This document shows, in pieces, positions 17,520-25,715 of a stretch of DNA of 64,000 nucleotides. Position 1 is the first letter of the stretch; each line of letters begins with the position of its first letter. The translations under genes and the position numbers were made by a program. Source of the DNA: Shewanella sp. MBTL60-112-B2 (GTDB lineage Bacteria > Pseudomonadota > Gammaproteobacteria > Enterobacterales > Shewanellaceae); contig NZ_BPFA01000023.1 of assembly GCF_019655055.1 (NCBI RefSeq), forward strand, positions 1 through 64,000. The letters run 5' to 3'. A model generated the notes under the pieces. The model was not told where the DNA came from, made no database searches, and saw only the letters and a program-made list of their open reading frames with translations.

Positions 17520-17999
17520 TTACTTTTCTACGAAGTGCTCGTCTTCAGCCTTTAAAGGCTCAACCACTAACGCAATATTATCTCTGCAGATAATCCTAAC
17601 TTTGGAGCCAGCAGCAATCTCACTACCATCCCCCAGTGCAGACCATTCACAGCCTTGAAATTCGATCCGTCCCATCTGCTGCGCCGGACCTATGGTTTGT
17701 TTGACGATGGCGAGCTGATCGTAAATATCCAACTCTTCATCAGTGTTGCCAACATGAGCATCGCCGCCAACCAACTTCTGTGTGACTTGACGAAAGGCAA
17801 GTAGTAGCACCATAGATGCGATAAACCAAAGCGTTAAGCTTTGTACTATTCCTTCGACTAAACCGATAGCTAAGGCGCTTGCAACCACTAAACATGCCGC
17901 GCCTAAAAGAATCACAATACCGCCCGGCAATATGATCTCAGCGAGTACGAGAATAACCCCGATACATGCCCAAATTATGATCGGATTTGAAAACTCCAT
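17520..17999 (-). CDS. NfeD-like short membrane protein
   Basis: 159 residues from the ATG at 17999, which has GGGGG four nt upstream; the longer frame starts without a site. Three to four hydrophobic segments (about 8-90: IIIWACIGVILVLAEIILPGG, LVVASALAIGLVEG, LTLWFIASMVLLLAF), then a soluble OB-fold (about 100-150: ARIEFQG-type GRIEFQGCEWSALGDGSEIAAGSKV). NfeD proteins pair with SPFH proteins as in E. coli qmcA-ybbJ. First gene of the operon, 27 nt before the first SPFH gene. Confidence 0.88.
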   Translation of the reverse strand: MEFSNPIIIWACIGVILVLAEIILPGGIVILLGAACLVVASALAIGLVEGIVQSLTLWFIASMVLLLAFRQVTQKLVGGDAHVGNTDEELDIYDQLAIVKQTIGPAQQMGRIEFQGCEWSALGDGSEIAAGSKVRIICRDNIALVVEPLKAEDEHFVEK

Positions 18000-18396
18000 A
18001 TTTCCCCCTGAAATGAAAGAGCCTATGATGACTATATCAGCTGAACACATTTTGCGCGACATAATATGTCAAAAGAGTTCTAATAATGACTGTAACACAG
18101 GCGACCAAACTCCTCTAGGCAAGCAGCCTCCTGCTTCTTATTTAGTCGATGGATTTCAATTTTTAGCATAAAAGTTCTCTTTAAAAGACAGTCACTAAAT
18201 AAGACGTTGGCGAGAAATCAAATAATCAATAAGTTATAAAGCATGCTCATTAGCTATCTCAAAAAAGCTCAATAAACCCTTTGAACATTAATCACTTTCC
18301 GCCTATATTCCCCGCCAGCAAAATAACGATTAAATGCCTATAGGTATAATTCCAATTTGCTGTACCCGAGATCTCATAACAATAAAAGGTTTTACG
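18000..18396. other. Divergent intergenic region nfeD / tsx-like porin
   Basis: 397 bp containing the promoters of the NfeD operon and the porin. TTTGA-N6-TCACT near 18280-18295 is a weak CRP-type palindrome. I see no gene. Confidence 0.35.
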
Positions 18397-19149
18397 ATGA
18401 ACAAGAAATTATTCTGTTTAGCTTTGCTAGTCAGCCCGGCTGCAATGGCTGACAATATGGTTAACTGGTGGGACGCTAGCGTGACAGCACTTTATGGTGA
18501 CAACTACGATTTAGCCCCGTCAGAATCACAGACCACTATTACCTTTGAAACGGCTGGTGACTGGAAGTACGGTGACTGGTTTGCTTTCCAAGATTTGACC
18601 TATTTCAATGGTACAAATGGCGGCAAAAACAACACGACTTATGGCGAAATCTCAACCCGTCTCAGTGCAGGTAAGATTTTAGGTAAAACCGTTGGCTTTG
18701 GCCCAGTTACCGATCTATCTCTTGCGCTAACACTTGAAGAAGGTGAAGGCCCAGTTAAAGCCTTTTTGTACGGTGTGGGTATGGACATTAACGTCCCTTA
18801 TTTTAGCTACTTCCAGCTAAACACTTACCGCAGACATGCAATCAGTAGCGATAACAGCAGTGATGGCTGGCAGCTTACACCATCATTTAGAATGGACTTC
18901 CCTGTAGGCAACTCAAATATCGTTTTTGATGGTTTTATTGACTGGGTATTTGCAGCAGATGAAGCCGCTTATGAGACCAACTTCCACTTCAACCCACAAA
19001 TTAAGTATGACTTAGGTGCGGTAGTGCTAGGTGAGCATAAGAAAAACAAGCTATTTGTCGGTATCGAGTACGATTACTGGAAGAACAAATACGGTGTTGA
19101 TGGTATTGACCAAAACACCTTTTCGGTAATTGCTAAATACCATTTCTAG
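18397..19149 (+). CDS. OmpK/Tsx-family nucleoside-specific outer-membrane channel
   Basis: 250 residues from the ATG at 18397 (AAAAGG upstream). A signal peptide (MNKKLFCLALLVSPAAMA) precedes NMVNWWDASVTALYGDNYDLAPSE, the N-terminal pattern of the Tsx/OmpK channel superfamily, and alternating amphipathic strands ending in the aromatic C-terminus YHF required for outer-membrane insertion. OmpK is a vibriophage receptor and Tsx takes up nucleosides. The convergent neighbour is uridine phosphorylase, which fits nucleoside uptake followed by phosphorolysis. The two genes share a terminator. Confidence 0.88.
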   Translation: MNKKLFCLALLVSPAAMADNMVNWWDASVTALYGDNYDLAPSESQTTITFETAGDWKYGDWFAFQDLTYFNGTNGGKNNTTYGEISTRLSAGKILGKTVGFGPVTDLSLALTLEEGEGPVKAFLYGVGMDINVPYFSYFQLNTYRRHAISSDNSSDGWQLTPSFRMDFPVGNSNIVFDGFIDWVFAADEAAYETNFHFNPQIKYDLGAVVLGEHKKNKLFVGIEYDYWKNKYGVDGIDQNTFSVIAKYHF

Positions 19150-19173
19150 AACGGTTTTTATAACGAGTATAGA

Positions 19174-19210
19174 GCAATAAAAAAGGCGCTATAAGCGCCT
19201 TTTTTATTGC
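19174..19210. terminator. Shared bidirectional terminator
   Basis: A near-perfect palindrome GCAATAAAAAAGGCGC-TATA-AGCGCCTTTTTTATTGC between the convergent porin and udp genes, with T-runs on both strands. Confidence 0.92.
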
Positions 19211-19222
19211 ATATTGCCAAGC

Positions 19223-19981
19223 TTATGCGAGCAGCTTCTTAGCTGCAGCAACCACAATAGATACCGCGCTAACTTCGGTCTTCTTCATTGTTGCTTCATC
19301 TGGGATCTCTTGCTGAGTACGGTTAACAATAACCCCCGCAACACAAGCTGCACGCCAACCCTGTGATGCACACATGGTAAACAGCGTTGAAGACTCCATC
19401 TCATAGTTAAGCACACCTAGATCTTGCCACTCTTGCATAGAGCCCTTGAACTGACGTGTCACACGGCCAGATACCGTATCGTAACGCTCTTGGCCCGGGT
19501 AGAAAGTATCTGACGATGCCGTAATACCAATATGTGGCTCAAGACCCGCTTCACGACTCGCTGCTACCATAGCCGTGGTACATTCGAAGTTTGCTACCGC
19601 AGGGTACTCCATTGGTGCAAAGTGCAGACTTGCACCATCTAAACGCACTGAGGCTTGAGTCACAATCACATCGCCCACATTAACATGTGGTTGAATCGCG
19701 CCTGTTGTGCCTACGCGTAAGAAGGTACGCACACCAAGCTGTGCTAACTCTTCAATGGCAATAGAGGTCGATGGACCACCAATCCCCGTTGAACATACAA
19801 CCACAGCTTTGCCGTCTATGTATGCTAAATAACTGGTGTATTCACGATGGCTCGCTAAAAATGTCGCATTCTCCATTAACTCGGCAATACGTTTAACACG
19901 CTCTGGATCACCTGGCACAATCGCTAAGCTAGCACCATCTAACATCTCTTTAGTTAAGCCTAAATGAAATACATCAGACAT
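19223..19981 (-). CDS. udp: Uridine phosphorylase
   Basis: 252 residues from the ATG at 19981; AAGGGG lies 8 nt upstream and the frame's earlier start overlaps it. PNP/UDP phosphorylase features are GDPERVKRIAELM (phosphate loop), CSTGIGGPSTSIAIEELAQLG, FLRVGTTGAIQ, an MEWQDLGVLNYEMESSTLFTM substrate segment (NYEMES) and NRTQQEIPDEATM. The enzyme splits uridine into uracil and ribose-1-phosphate in the cytosol. A CRP-like site sits about 80 bp upstream, consistent with catabolite control of udp in relatives. Confidence 0.95.
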   Translation of the reverse strand: MSDVFHLGLTKEMLDGASLAIVPGDPERVKRIAELMENATFLASHREYTSYLAYIDGKAVVVCSTGIGGPSTSIAIEELAQLGVRTFLRVGTTGAIQPHVNVGDVIVTQASVRLDGASLHFAPMEYPAVANFECTTAMVAASREAGLEPHIGITASSDTFYPGQERYDTVSGRVTRQFKGSMQEWQDLGVLNYEMESSTLFTMCASQGWRAACVAGVIVNRTQQEIPDEATMKKTEVSAVSIVVAAAKKLLA

Positions 19982-20052
19982 CGTGAAAACCCCTTTCATT
20001 TTTGAATTTATAAATCGAATTAAAACGACTTTAACCTAGTCTAGCCACCAAA

Positions 20053-20074
20053 AAGGTTAAGCAGATCACACTTT
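20053..20074 (-). promoter_or_regulatory. Candidate CRP site upstream of udp
   Basis: On the minus strand, AAAGTGTGATCTGCTTAACCTT has a perfect left half (TGTGATCT) and a weak right half, 72-93 bp before the udp start. E. coli udp is CRP-controlled, which makes this plausible. Confidence 0.35.
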
Positions 20075-20372
20075 CCCCGCCAAGAGTAAATGATTTGTCG
20101 TAATCTAGTTACTAAACCAATCAGAACGCTGAGCTAGAATATAGCAGCTACTCAGCATAGCGCCAGCCAAATAAACAGCTAAAAAACCTGTCTATAATCA
20201 AATGTTGAGCCCGTCGACCACAAGATACAACTCGAACATTAGCAATTGCTTAGCTAGCAATTGCCCAAGATTATTTCTTCTAAACTCAAACCGTTTTATT
20301 AGAGTATCTATGAGCTTGTAGCAGTAGAATTATGCCAAAAATTCACTCATTTCAATCTTACATATTTAATCG

Positions 20373-20394
20373 TTCACAACTTGATCAATATCAC
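20373..20394 (+). promoter_or_regulatory. Candidate CRP/FNR-type site
   Basis: CTTGATCAATATCACATTT, with centre near 20385, matches 17 of 22 positions of the CRP consensus and 9 of the 10 defined bases of the FNR consensus TTGAT-N4-ATCAA. It lies about 80 bp upstream of the YdcH gene. The rest of the 490-bp gap between udp and this gene holds an AGCAATTGC inverted repeat near 20242-20263 and no ORF. Confidence 0.35.
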
Positions 20395-20473
20395 ATTTAG
20401 CCATAGTAAATCGCGTTAATTTAAAGCTGAACCAAACGAAAAACCGCAATAAAACAGCCAAAAGGACGCCTGC

Positions 20474-20689
20474 ATGTTTCCAGAGTACCGAGAACTTATC
20501 AGCCAACTAAAGACATCTGACACGCACTTTCAGAAGAAATTTAACAAGCATAACCAACTTGATGAGGAGATAAAAAATCTGGAAAAGAGCAGCGCTAGTG
20601 ATTACACCTCAGAGGTGCATGATCTCAAGCTTAAGAAGCTACATTTAAAAGAAGAGATCTACGATATTTTAAAGGGGCATACAGCCTAA
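20474..20689 (+). CDS. YdcH-family small coiled-coil protein (DUF465)
   Basis: 71 residues, nearly all helical and strongly charged. The pattern FPEYRELISQLKTSDTHFQKKFNKHNQLDEEI and LKLKKLHLKEEIYDIL is that of the YdcH/DUF465 family of short proteins of unknown function. AAAAGGACG ribosome site upstream. Monocistronic with its own terminator. Confidence 0.85.
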   Translation: MFPEYRELISQLKTSDTHFQKKFNKHNQLDEEIKNLEKSSASDYTSEVHDLKLKKLHLKEEIYDILKGHTA

Positions 20690-20716
20690 TATTGCTCGCA
20701 TCAGCAGCAAAAAAGT

Positions 20717-20741
20717 AAAAAGGGCGCTAAGCGCCCTTTTT
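20717..20741. terminator. Terminator between ydcH-like gene and the convergent gene
   Basis: AAAAAGGGCGC-TAA-GCGCCCTTTTT, 11 pairs, serves both strands. Confidence 0.88.
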
Positions 20742-20764
20742 AATGTCACAGCAGCTTTACACTA

Positions 20765-21223
20765 CTATTTCAATTCTGCGAGCAGTGCATCGGCAGTCTC
20801 AAAGTAACTGATGCTAGTGATCTGATTATTATTAAGCTCAATTAGAGTAGCCTGATCTTTTTGAGCAGGTAACGGCTTAGTCTGTTCACCTTCGCTGTCG
20901 AGTGCCACTCTGTACGGAAACTTTTTAAACTGAGGTAAGGCAACAAAACGAGCAATCAACGACGGCATACCACTAATATCAGCCACATAAATCAAAGTTG
21001 AATCGTTAACTAACTCAGGGTCGGCTTCTAAAGTCTCTTGAATAACTGTACCGCCATCCATGCTGCTGCTAAATAAAACCCGAGTTGTAGTGCTATCAAC
21101 TTGGTATTGCGCTTCGTGTTGATCTTGCAACTTGATATCAACGATTTGATCGCCAACTTGATAGGAATTTGCCCACGCAGACGTGGCTAACATACTAGAT
21201 AAAACGAAGATAAGTGCTCTCAT
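20765..21223 (-). CDS. Periplasmic protein of unknown function (thioredoxin-like fold possible)
   Basis: 152 residues from the ATG at 21223. Signal peptide about 1-19 (LIFVLSSMLATSAWA). The mature part reads like a thioredoxin/peroxiredoxin-type fold: QVGDQIVDIKLQDQ (strand-type start as in AhpC/TlpA), STTTRVLFSSSMDGG, a long helix, KKFPYRVALDSEGE and KDQATLIELNNNQI. There is no CxxC or peroxidatic cysteine, so it would not be a classical redox enzyme. YtfJ-like proteins are the nearest I can think of, with low certainty. Confidence 0.6.
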   Translation of the reverse strand: MRALIFVLSSMLATSAWANSYQVGDQIVDIKLQDQHEAQYQVDSTTTRVLFSSSMDGGTVIQETLEADPELVNDSTLIYVADISGMPSLIARFVALPQFKKFPYRVALDSEGEQTKPLPAQKDQATLIELNNNQITSISYFETADALLAELK

Positions 21224-21435
21224 AACAGGACTCGGCAAATTAGAATTAGCGGAAAGAATAACCTATTCTCTACAGAGCAACAGTAAACTTAGCAACAAAG
21301 CTTGATCCTCTTCACGCTAAGTTGCTCAGTGTCAAAAATGTACTCATAACAGCTCACAACTGCGCAAAAACTGAGTTACAAAACTGTTTATTTTCAGTAA
21401 GCTAATTGCTAAAGGTTGTCATAGAGGATAGATCC

Positions 21436-22272
21436 ATGAATGAGCAAGGCCTAGACCAAGAAATAGCGCAAATTCAAAACGCTTATACCGCCATCACCGA
21501 ATTTCTGGTGCAATATAGCTTTAGTATTCTAGGTGCCGTCATTATCTTTCTGATTGGCCTGTGGTTAGCAGCCAAGGCCGCCAACCTTGTCACTCGAATT
21601 TTTGAAAAACACCAAATAGACATCACCCTCAGCAACTTTACCAGCAACTTTGTGCGGATCTTAGTCATCCTTATGGTGGGGGTCATTGCTCTAGGTAAAC
21701 TAGGGATCAGCGTCACCCCTATGGTCGCTGCGATAGGTGCAGCCTCTCTTGGTGCGGGCCTAGCCCTGCAAGGCATGTTAGCTAACTACGCTGCTGGTAT
21801 TACTATTATTGTGACTCGGCCTTTTATTGTGGGCAACACCATTGAAATTAAAGGTGTTGGTGGCCTAGTAAAGGATATCCATTTAGGCATGACAGTATTA
21901 ACCAATGAGGAAGGCGAAGAGATTAATATCCCCAATAAACATATTATCGGGGAGATCTTGCATAACTCTTTTGCTAATAAGCTAGTCGAAACTAAATTTA
22001 ATATCAGCTACCAGTCCAATACTGAAGAAGTGGTAGCCATGCTAGCTAAGGTGCTAGCCGACAGCCCTAAAGTCTACCAAGGTGATAAAGCTCAGGTCGG
22101 TATTAACGACTTTAACAGTATTGGTATTGAAATAGGTATTCGATACTGGGTAGCCACAGACAGTTATTTCCAAGACAAATACCAAACGAATGCCGAACTA
22201 TTTAAAGCATTAAAACAGGCGAATATAGAGATCCCTTGTCCAGTTAAGCAGATCCATATCCAAGAGCACTAA
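21436..22272 (+). CDS. mscS: Small-conductance mechanosensitive channel
   Basis: 278 residues from the ATG at 21436 (GAGGATA upstream). Three membrane helices: about 23-47, 60-85 and 90-115. The pore-lining TM3 has the Gly/Ala-rich sequence AAIGAASLGAGLALQGMLANYAAGI, then the beta domain signature TRPFIVGNTIEIKGVGGLV and the C-terminal alpha/beta vestibule. Length is close to E. coli MscS. It opens under membrane tension on hypo-osmotic shock and releases solutes. Single gene. Confidence 0.92.
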   Translation: MNEQGLDQEIAQIQNAYTAITEFLVQYSFSILGAVIIFLIGLWLAAKAANLVTRIFEKHQIDITLSNFTSNFVRILVILMVGVIALGKLGISVTPMVAAIGAASLGAGLALQGMLANYAAGITIIVTRPFIVGNTIEIKGVGGLVKDIHLGMTVLTNEEGEEINIPNKHIIGEILHNSFANKLVETKFNISYQSNTEEVVAMLAKVLADSPKVYQGDKAQVGINDFNSIGIEIGIRYWVATDSYFQDKYQTNAELFKALKQANIEIPCPVKQIHIQEH

Positions 22273-22280
22273 CCTGCTCG

Positions 22281-22322
22281 ATAGTTAGCGGTTTGCTATA
22301 ACCGCTAACTATTCGTTTTTTT
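22281..22322 (+). terminator. Terminator of mscS
   Basis: ATAGTTAGCGGTT / AACCGCTAACTAT (13 pairs), a CG pair and a seven-T run. Confidence 0.9.
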
Positions 22323-22511
22323 CATCATCCAAATCACTTATATCAAATAGCTGCAACATCGCGTTTTATCGCTTTTAAGAGCGAAAACAAGCAAAATACA
22401 TAAGCAAATCAAATAATCGTTATTGTATTTACTCTATCGCTCTAATTTAGCTGATCCCGCAAAATACGCTCCATTGAAATAAGAAACTAATGAAAACTCA
22501 ATGGAGATAAC

Positions 22512-23555
22512 ATGATGAACAAGACATTAATTGCACTAGCATTAATTGGTACATGTGGTTACGCCAATGCAGCCGACATAGATAACACTTGGTACATTGG
22601 AGCTGGTGCAGGCCAGAGCAATTACGAATCAGTTTCTGCCGTTAGCCACCTAGGCGATGATAGCGATCTAGCCTGGAATGCTTTAGTCGGTTATCAACTA
22701 AACAAATACCTTGCTTTTGAAGCTGGCTGGCAAGATCTAGGCACTAACGACGATACCCATATGTGGGGCGGGCTAGACGGCAGTCAGTCTATCGATGTCG
22801 ACGGTTTTACTCTTGGAGTTGTGGGCACGCTGCCGCTAAATGAAAAATGGTTCTTAACAGGTGAAGCTGGTGCCTATCAGTACCATTTAGCACACCAGAT
22901 GAGCGCTAATAAATATGTCAGCGCCACTGATACCGCTCCTTATTTTGGTGCAGGCATTGGCTACAACATCACTGACTCTTTAGCTATTTCAGCTAAATAC
23001 CGCCGTTTCGCTAACATTGATGAAACGGCATGGAACACCGCTAACATGGATGCCCAAACAGTCGGTCTTCAGCTTACTTACCGCTTTGGTGTAAAGCCTT
23101 CGACAACCACAGCCGTTGTATTACCAGCTGTTATCGAGAAGCAAACTAAGCCTATGCCACGTCCAAAGCCACAGCCTGAACCTGTGTATGAAATCATCAC
23201 AGAAACCAACAGTGTTGCAGTGTTATTTGGTTTCGACTCATCAGAGCTAAATGGCGATGCAAAAACCCAGCTTGATGAAGTCATTCGTATTTCTAAGCAA
23301 CAAGATCAAGATGTGATCTTACTGAGTGGCCAGTCAGACAATCAAGGTAACAGCGAATATAACCTTAAGCTTTCTGAAAAGCGCGTAAAGCAGGTTGAGG
23401 CTTATTTAGAAACACATGGTGTTGAAGTACAGCGTATTGATACTCAAGCTGTGGGTGAACAAGACGCACAGGCAAATTCTCTTCAAGATCGTGCACTTGA
23501 ACGCCGCGTGGTTGTAACTTTGACTAGCCAAAAGCAAGTGTTAGTTACTCAGTAA
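22512..23555 (+). CDS. OmpA-family outer-membrane protein
   Basis: 347 residues. Signal peptide about 1-21 (ALALIGTCGYANA). An N-terminal eight-strand barrel (about 22-200, ending QLTYRFGV), a Pro/Lys-rich periplasmic linker (about 210-225, PRPKPQPEP), then an OmpA-like peptidoglycan-binding domain (about 235-340) with FGFDSSELN, LSGQSDNQGNSEYNLKLSEKR and RALERRVVV, so the Asp and Arg that bind diaminopimelate are present. It tethers the outer membrane to the cell wall. GGAG sits five nt before the start. Confidence 0.92.
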   Translation: MMNKTLIALALIGTCGYANAADIDNTWYIGAGAGQSNYESVSAVSHLGDDSDLAWNALVGYQLNKYLAFEAGWQDLGTNDDTHMWGGLDGSQSIDVDGFTLGVVGTLPLNEKWFLTGEAGAYQYHLAHQMSANKYVSATDTAPYFGAGIGYNITDSLAISAKYRRFANIDETAWNTANMDAQTVGLQLTYRFGVKPSTTTAVVLPAVIEKQTKPMPRPKPQPEPVYEIITETNSVAVLFGFDSSELNGDAKTQLDEVIRISKQQDQDVILLSGQSDNQGNSEYNLKLSEKRVKQVEAYLETHGVEVQRIDTQAVGEQDAQANSLQDRALERRVVVTLTSQKQVLVTQ

Positions 23556-23576
23556 AAGAGTTAAGTATCAGCATTA

Positions 23577-23765
23577 AGGACCCGACCTCACTAGGATGGC
23601 GAAACGATACGTAAGGACCCGTTAGTTCTATATTGACTTAGCGGCTGTGAGAGTCACTTTAGCTAAGGTAAGCAAAAGCAACTCTCACTAGGGAACAGCT
23701 AGGATAAGTTGCCTGCAATGTTGGGCGCAACAAGGATAGACTAAGCCAAGGACGGCTTTTATTCT
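23577..23765 (+). ncRNA. GGA-rich structured segment, candidate CsrA-binding RNA or 3' UTR
   Basis: Between the OmpA-like gene and the LysR pair. AGGA occurs at 23577, 23593, 23614, 23701, 23733 and 23749, with GGGA at 23691. Two are in short hairpin hexaloops, CAGCT-AGGATA-AGTTG and AGCC-AAGGAC-GGCT, the second followed by T-rich sequence. GTGAGAGT/ACTCTCAC forms a larger stem. This resembles Csr/Rsm sponge RNAs, though real CsrB RNAs are longer with more motifs. No promoter was found, so it may be the ompA-like 3' UTR. Confidence 0.35.
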
Positions 23766-23832
23766 CTTTGGGCCAAAGCTATTCAAGCAAATTTTTATCG
23801 TTTATAGTCAGAATCTTGAAGAGGATTAGGTA

Positions 23833-24765
23833 ATGCTGACCCAGCTCAATCTTGAACGATTAAAAAATTGCGATTTAAACCTATTACTAGCCCTAGCAGT
23901 GTTGCTCAATGAGGCTCATGTTTCTAATGCTGCCAAGCAATTAGGTTTATCTCAATCTGCCATGAGTCAAATGCTAAAACGCTTACGCCTAATGTTTGCC
24001 GACCCATTACTGCTTAAAAGCAATAATGGTATGACTCTCACTAATAAAGCTCAAGCCATTGCGATTGAGTTAACCCCTCTGCTAGATAAAACAGCTCGTC
24101 TATTAGAAGCCGATCATTTCAACCCAAAAACGGCTCAAGGCCGTATACGTTTTATCATGAATGATGTCACCGCACAGCTAATTATCGCACCGTTAATCGA
24201 GTTGATGAGTGAGAAAGCCCCAGGAATAGAGCTAGAATACATCTCGCAAAACGCCAATGCTTTCCAGCTTCTCAGGCGAGGGCAAGCCGATGTGGTTATC
24301 GGCTTCTACGACAATGTACCGAGCCCAATTGCTAGTGAACCTATAGGCCTTGCACCTTGGCAGATGGTCACGCATAGAGCGACGAACAAGCAAAACCTTC
24401 ACGCCAATAAAGAGGCGATCAAGCTCTTACGCTATCAATTTCAAGAGCATAACCAACTGCATTCAATTGAAGCGCTAGAGCACTTAGACGCACTCGATGC
24501 AGCATATGCTTTAACAAGTAACTCTTTAAGCACCCTGCTTTATGCACTGCAAACCAATAATACCGTTACCTTGCTGCCCCACTTCGCCATGCACATTTTA
24601 CCTAAGCATGAGACAAAAGAGTTCGACTGGCTCGGCTCGCCAATCAATCTTGAGCTTAAAATCTGCTGGGATCGCCACCAAAGAGCTCCTGAGCTACAAC
24701 AGTGGTTTAGACGTCAGTTGGTCAGCCTTTTTCACAAACACTTTCCTTTAAAACAAATCCTATGA
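23833..24765 (+). CDS. LysR-family regulator, first of a tandem pair
   Basis: 310 residues. N-terminal winged helix (about 14-73: LLLALAVLLNEAHVSNAAKQLGLSQSAMSQMLKRLR) and a C-terminal effector domain (about 100-300). The ATG follows AGGATTAGG. The last codons overlap the start of the next LysR gene by 4 nt. The two proteins are paralogues (NCDLNLLLALAVL against QCDLNLLLSLAIL). The neighbour on the other side is a radical SAM gene on the opposite strand, so no regulated operon is evident. Confidence 0.9.
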   Translation: MLTQLNLERLKNCDLNLLLALAVLLNEAHVSNAAKQLGLSQSAMSQMLKRLRLMFADPLLLKSNNGMTLTNKAQAIAIELTPLLDKTARLLEADHFNPKTAQGRIRFIMNDVTAQLIIAPLIELMSEKAPGIELEYISQNANAFQLLRRGQADVVIGFYDNVPSPIASEPIGLAPWQMVTHRATNKQNLHANKEAIKLLRYQFQEHNQLHSIEALEHLDALDAAYALTSNSLSTLLYALQTNNTVTLLPHFAMHILPKHETKEFDWLGSPINLELKICWDRHQRAPELQQWFRRQLVSLFHKHFPLKQIL

Positions 24766-25700
24766 ATCCAACTGACTTAAAAATTATTCAACAGTGCGAT
24801 CTCAACTTATTGCTGAGTCTAGCGATCCTTATTGAAGAACAGAGTGTTTCAAAAAGTGCAGACCGACTCGACATCTCTCAGCCAGCAATGAGCCAAAACT
24901 TAAAGAAGTTGCGCAATATATTTGATGATCCGCTGTTTGTAAAACAGGGCCAAGGCATTCGTGCGACCAGTAAAGCATTGAGATTATATGGTTCACTCAC
25001 AGAATGGTTGCAAATGAGCGATCGACTGATCTCGCAGACGGCTTTCGATCCGATGGAAAGTCACGGGGTGATCCGCATTGCATTTATGGATGATCTTACC
25101 CAGAGCATGATCCCCATTATGCTAGATAAGATCCTCACTTTTGCGCCTAATGTAGAGCTTGAGTTTGTACACAAGCCTAGAGATGTATTTTCTTTACTCG
25201 AGTCAGGTGAGATTGATATTGCGGCAGCGGGAACCGACACACCACCCGCAAATATTCATGGCCGTCATATCAGCACAGATAATTACTGCGCGGCCTATAG
25301 CCTAACGCATCCCTTAGCAAAAATTGCACAGCCGACCCTGGCGCAGATTTTCGCTTATGATACTGCCGAATACTCAGCTTCAAACCTAGTCGAGCAGGAA
25401 ATCACACAGTTAGCATTGCATAATCAATTGCAACGCAAGATCACCTTTGCGACAGGCTCGTTTCTCGTCTTACTACAGGGGTTGCTCTGCGGAAAGCACG
25501 TAGGTTTTTTGCCCCAGCGTGTACTCAATTCCGAGAAGTGGCGTTCACAATTAAAGGGAGTCGTGCTCACCGAGCTGCCCCAGCTAGACAGCACCCTTTA
25601 TTGGCACGCAAGAGTGCACAAAGATCCATTGATCCAATGGTTTAAAGATCAATGCTTGGATATTGTCAGCCAGCTACAGCGGCAAAGCGGCGGCTCCTGA
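24762..25700 (+). CDS. LysR-family regulator, second of a tandem pair
   Basis: 312 residues. The helix-turn-helix is at about 17-75 (LSLAILIEEQSVSKSADRLDISQPAMSQNLKKLR), followed by an effector domain. Coupled to the first LysR gene by an ATGA overlap, so the pair is a tandem duplication translated together. Target genes unknown. It converges on the radical SAM gene, with 16 bp between them. Confidence 0.9.
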   Translation: MNPTDLKIIQQCDLNLLLSLAILIEEQSVSKSADRLDISQPAMSQNLKKLRNIFDDPLFVKQGQGIRATSKALRLYGSLTEWLQMSDRLISQTAFDPMESHGVIRIAFMDDLTQSMIPIMLDKILTFAPNVELEFVHKPRDVFSLLESGEIDIAAAGTDTPPANIHGRHISTDNYCAAYSLTHPLAKIAQPTLAQIFAYDTAEYSASNLVEQEITQLALHNQLQRKITFATGSFLVLLQGLLCGKHVGFLPQRVLNSEKWRSQLKGVVLTELPQLDSTLYWHARVHKDPLIQWFKDQCLDIVSQLQRQSGGS

Positions 25701-25715
25701 GTCAACAGGCTCAAT

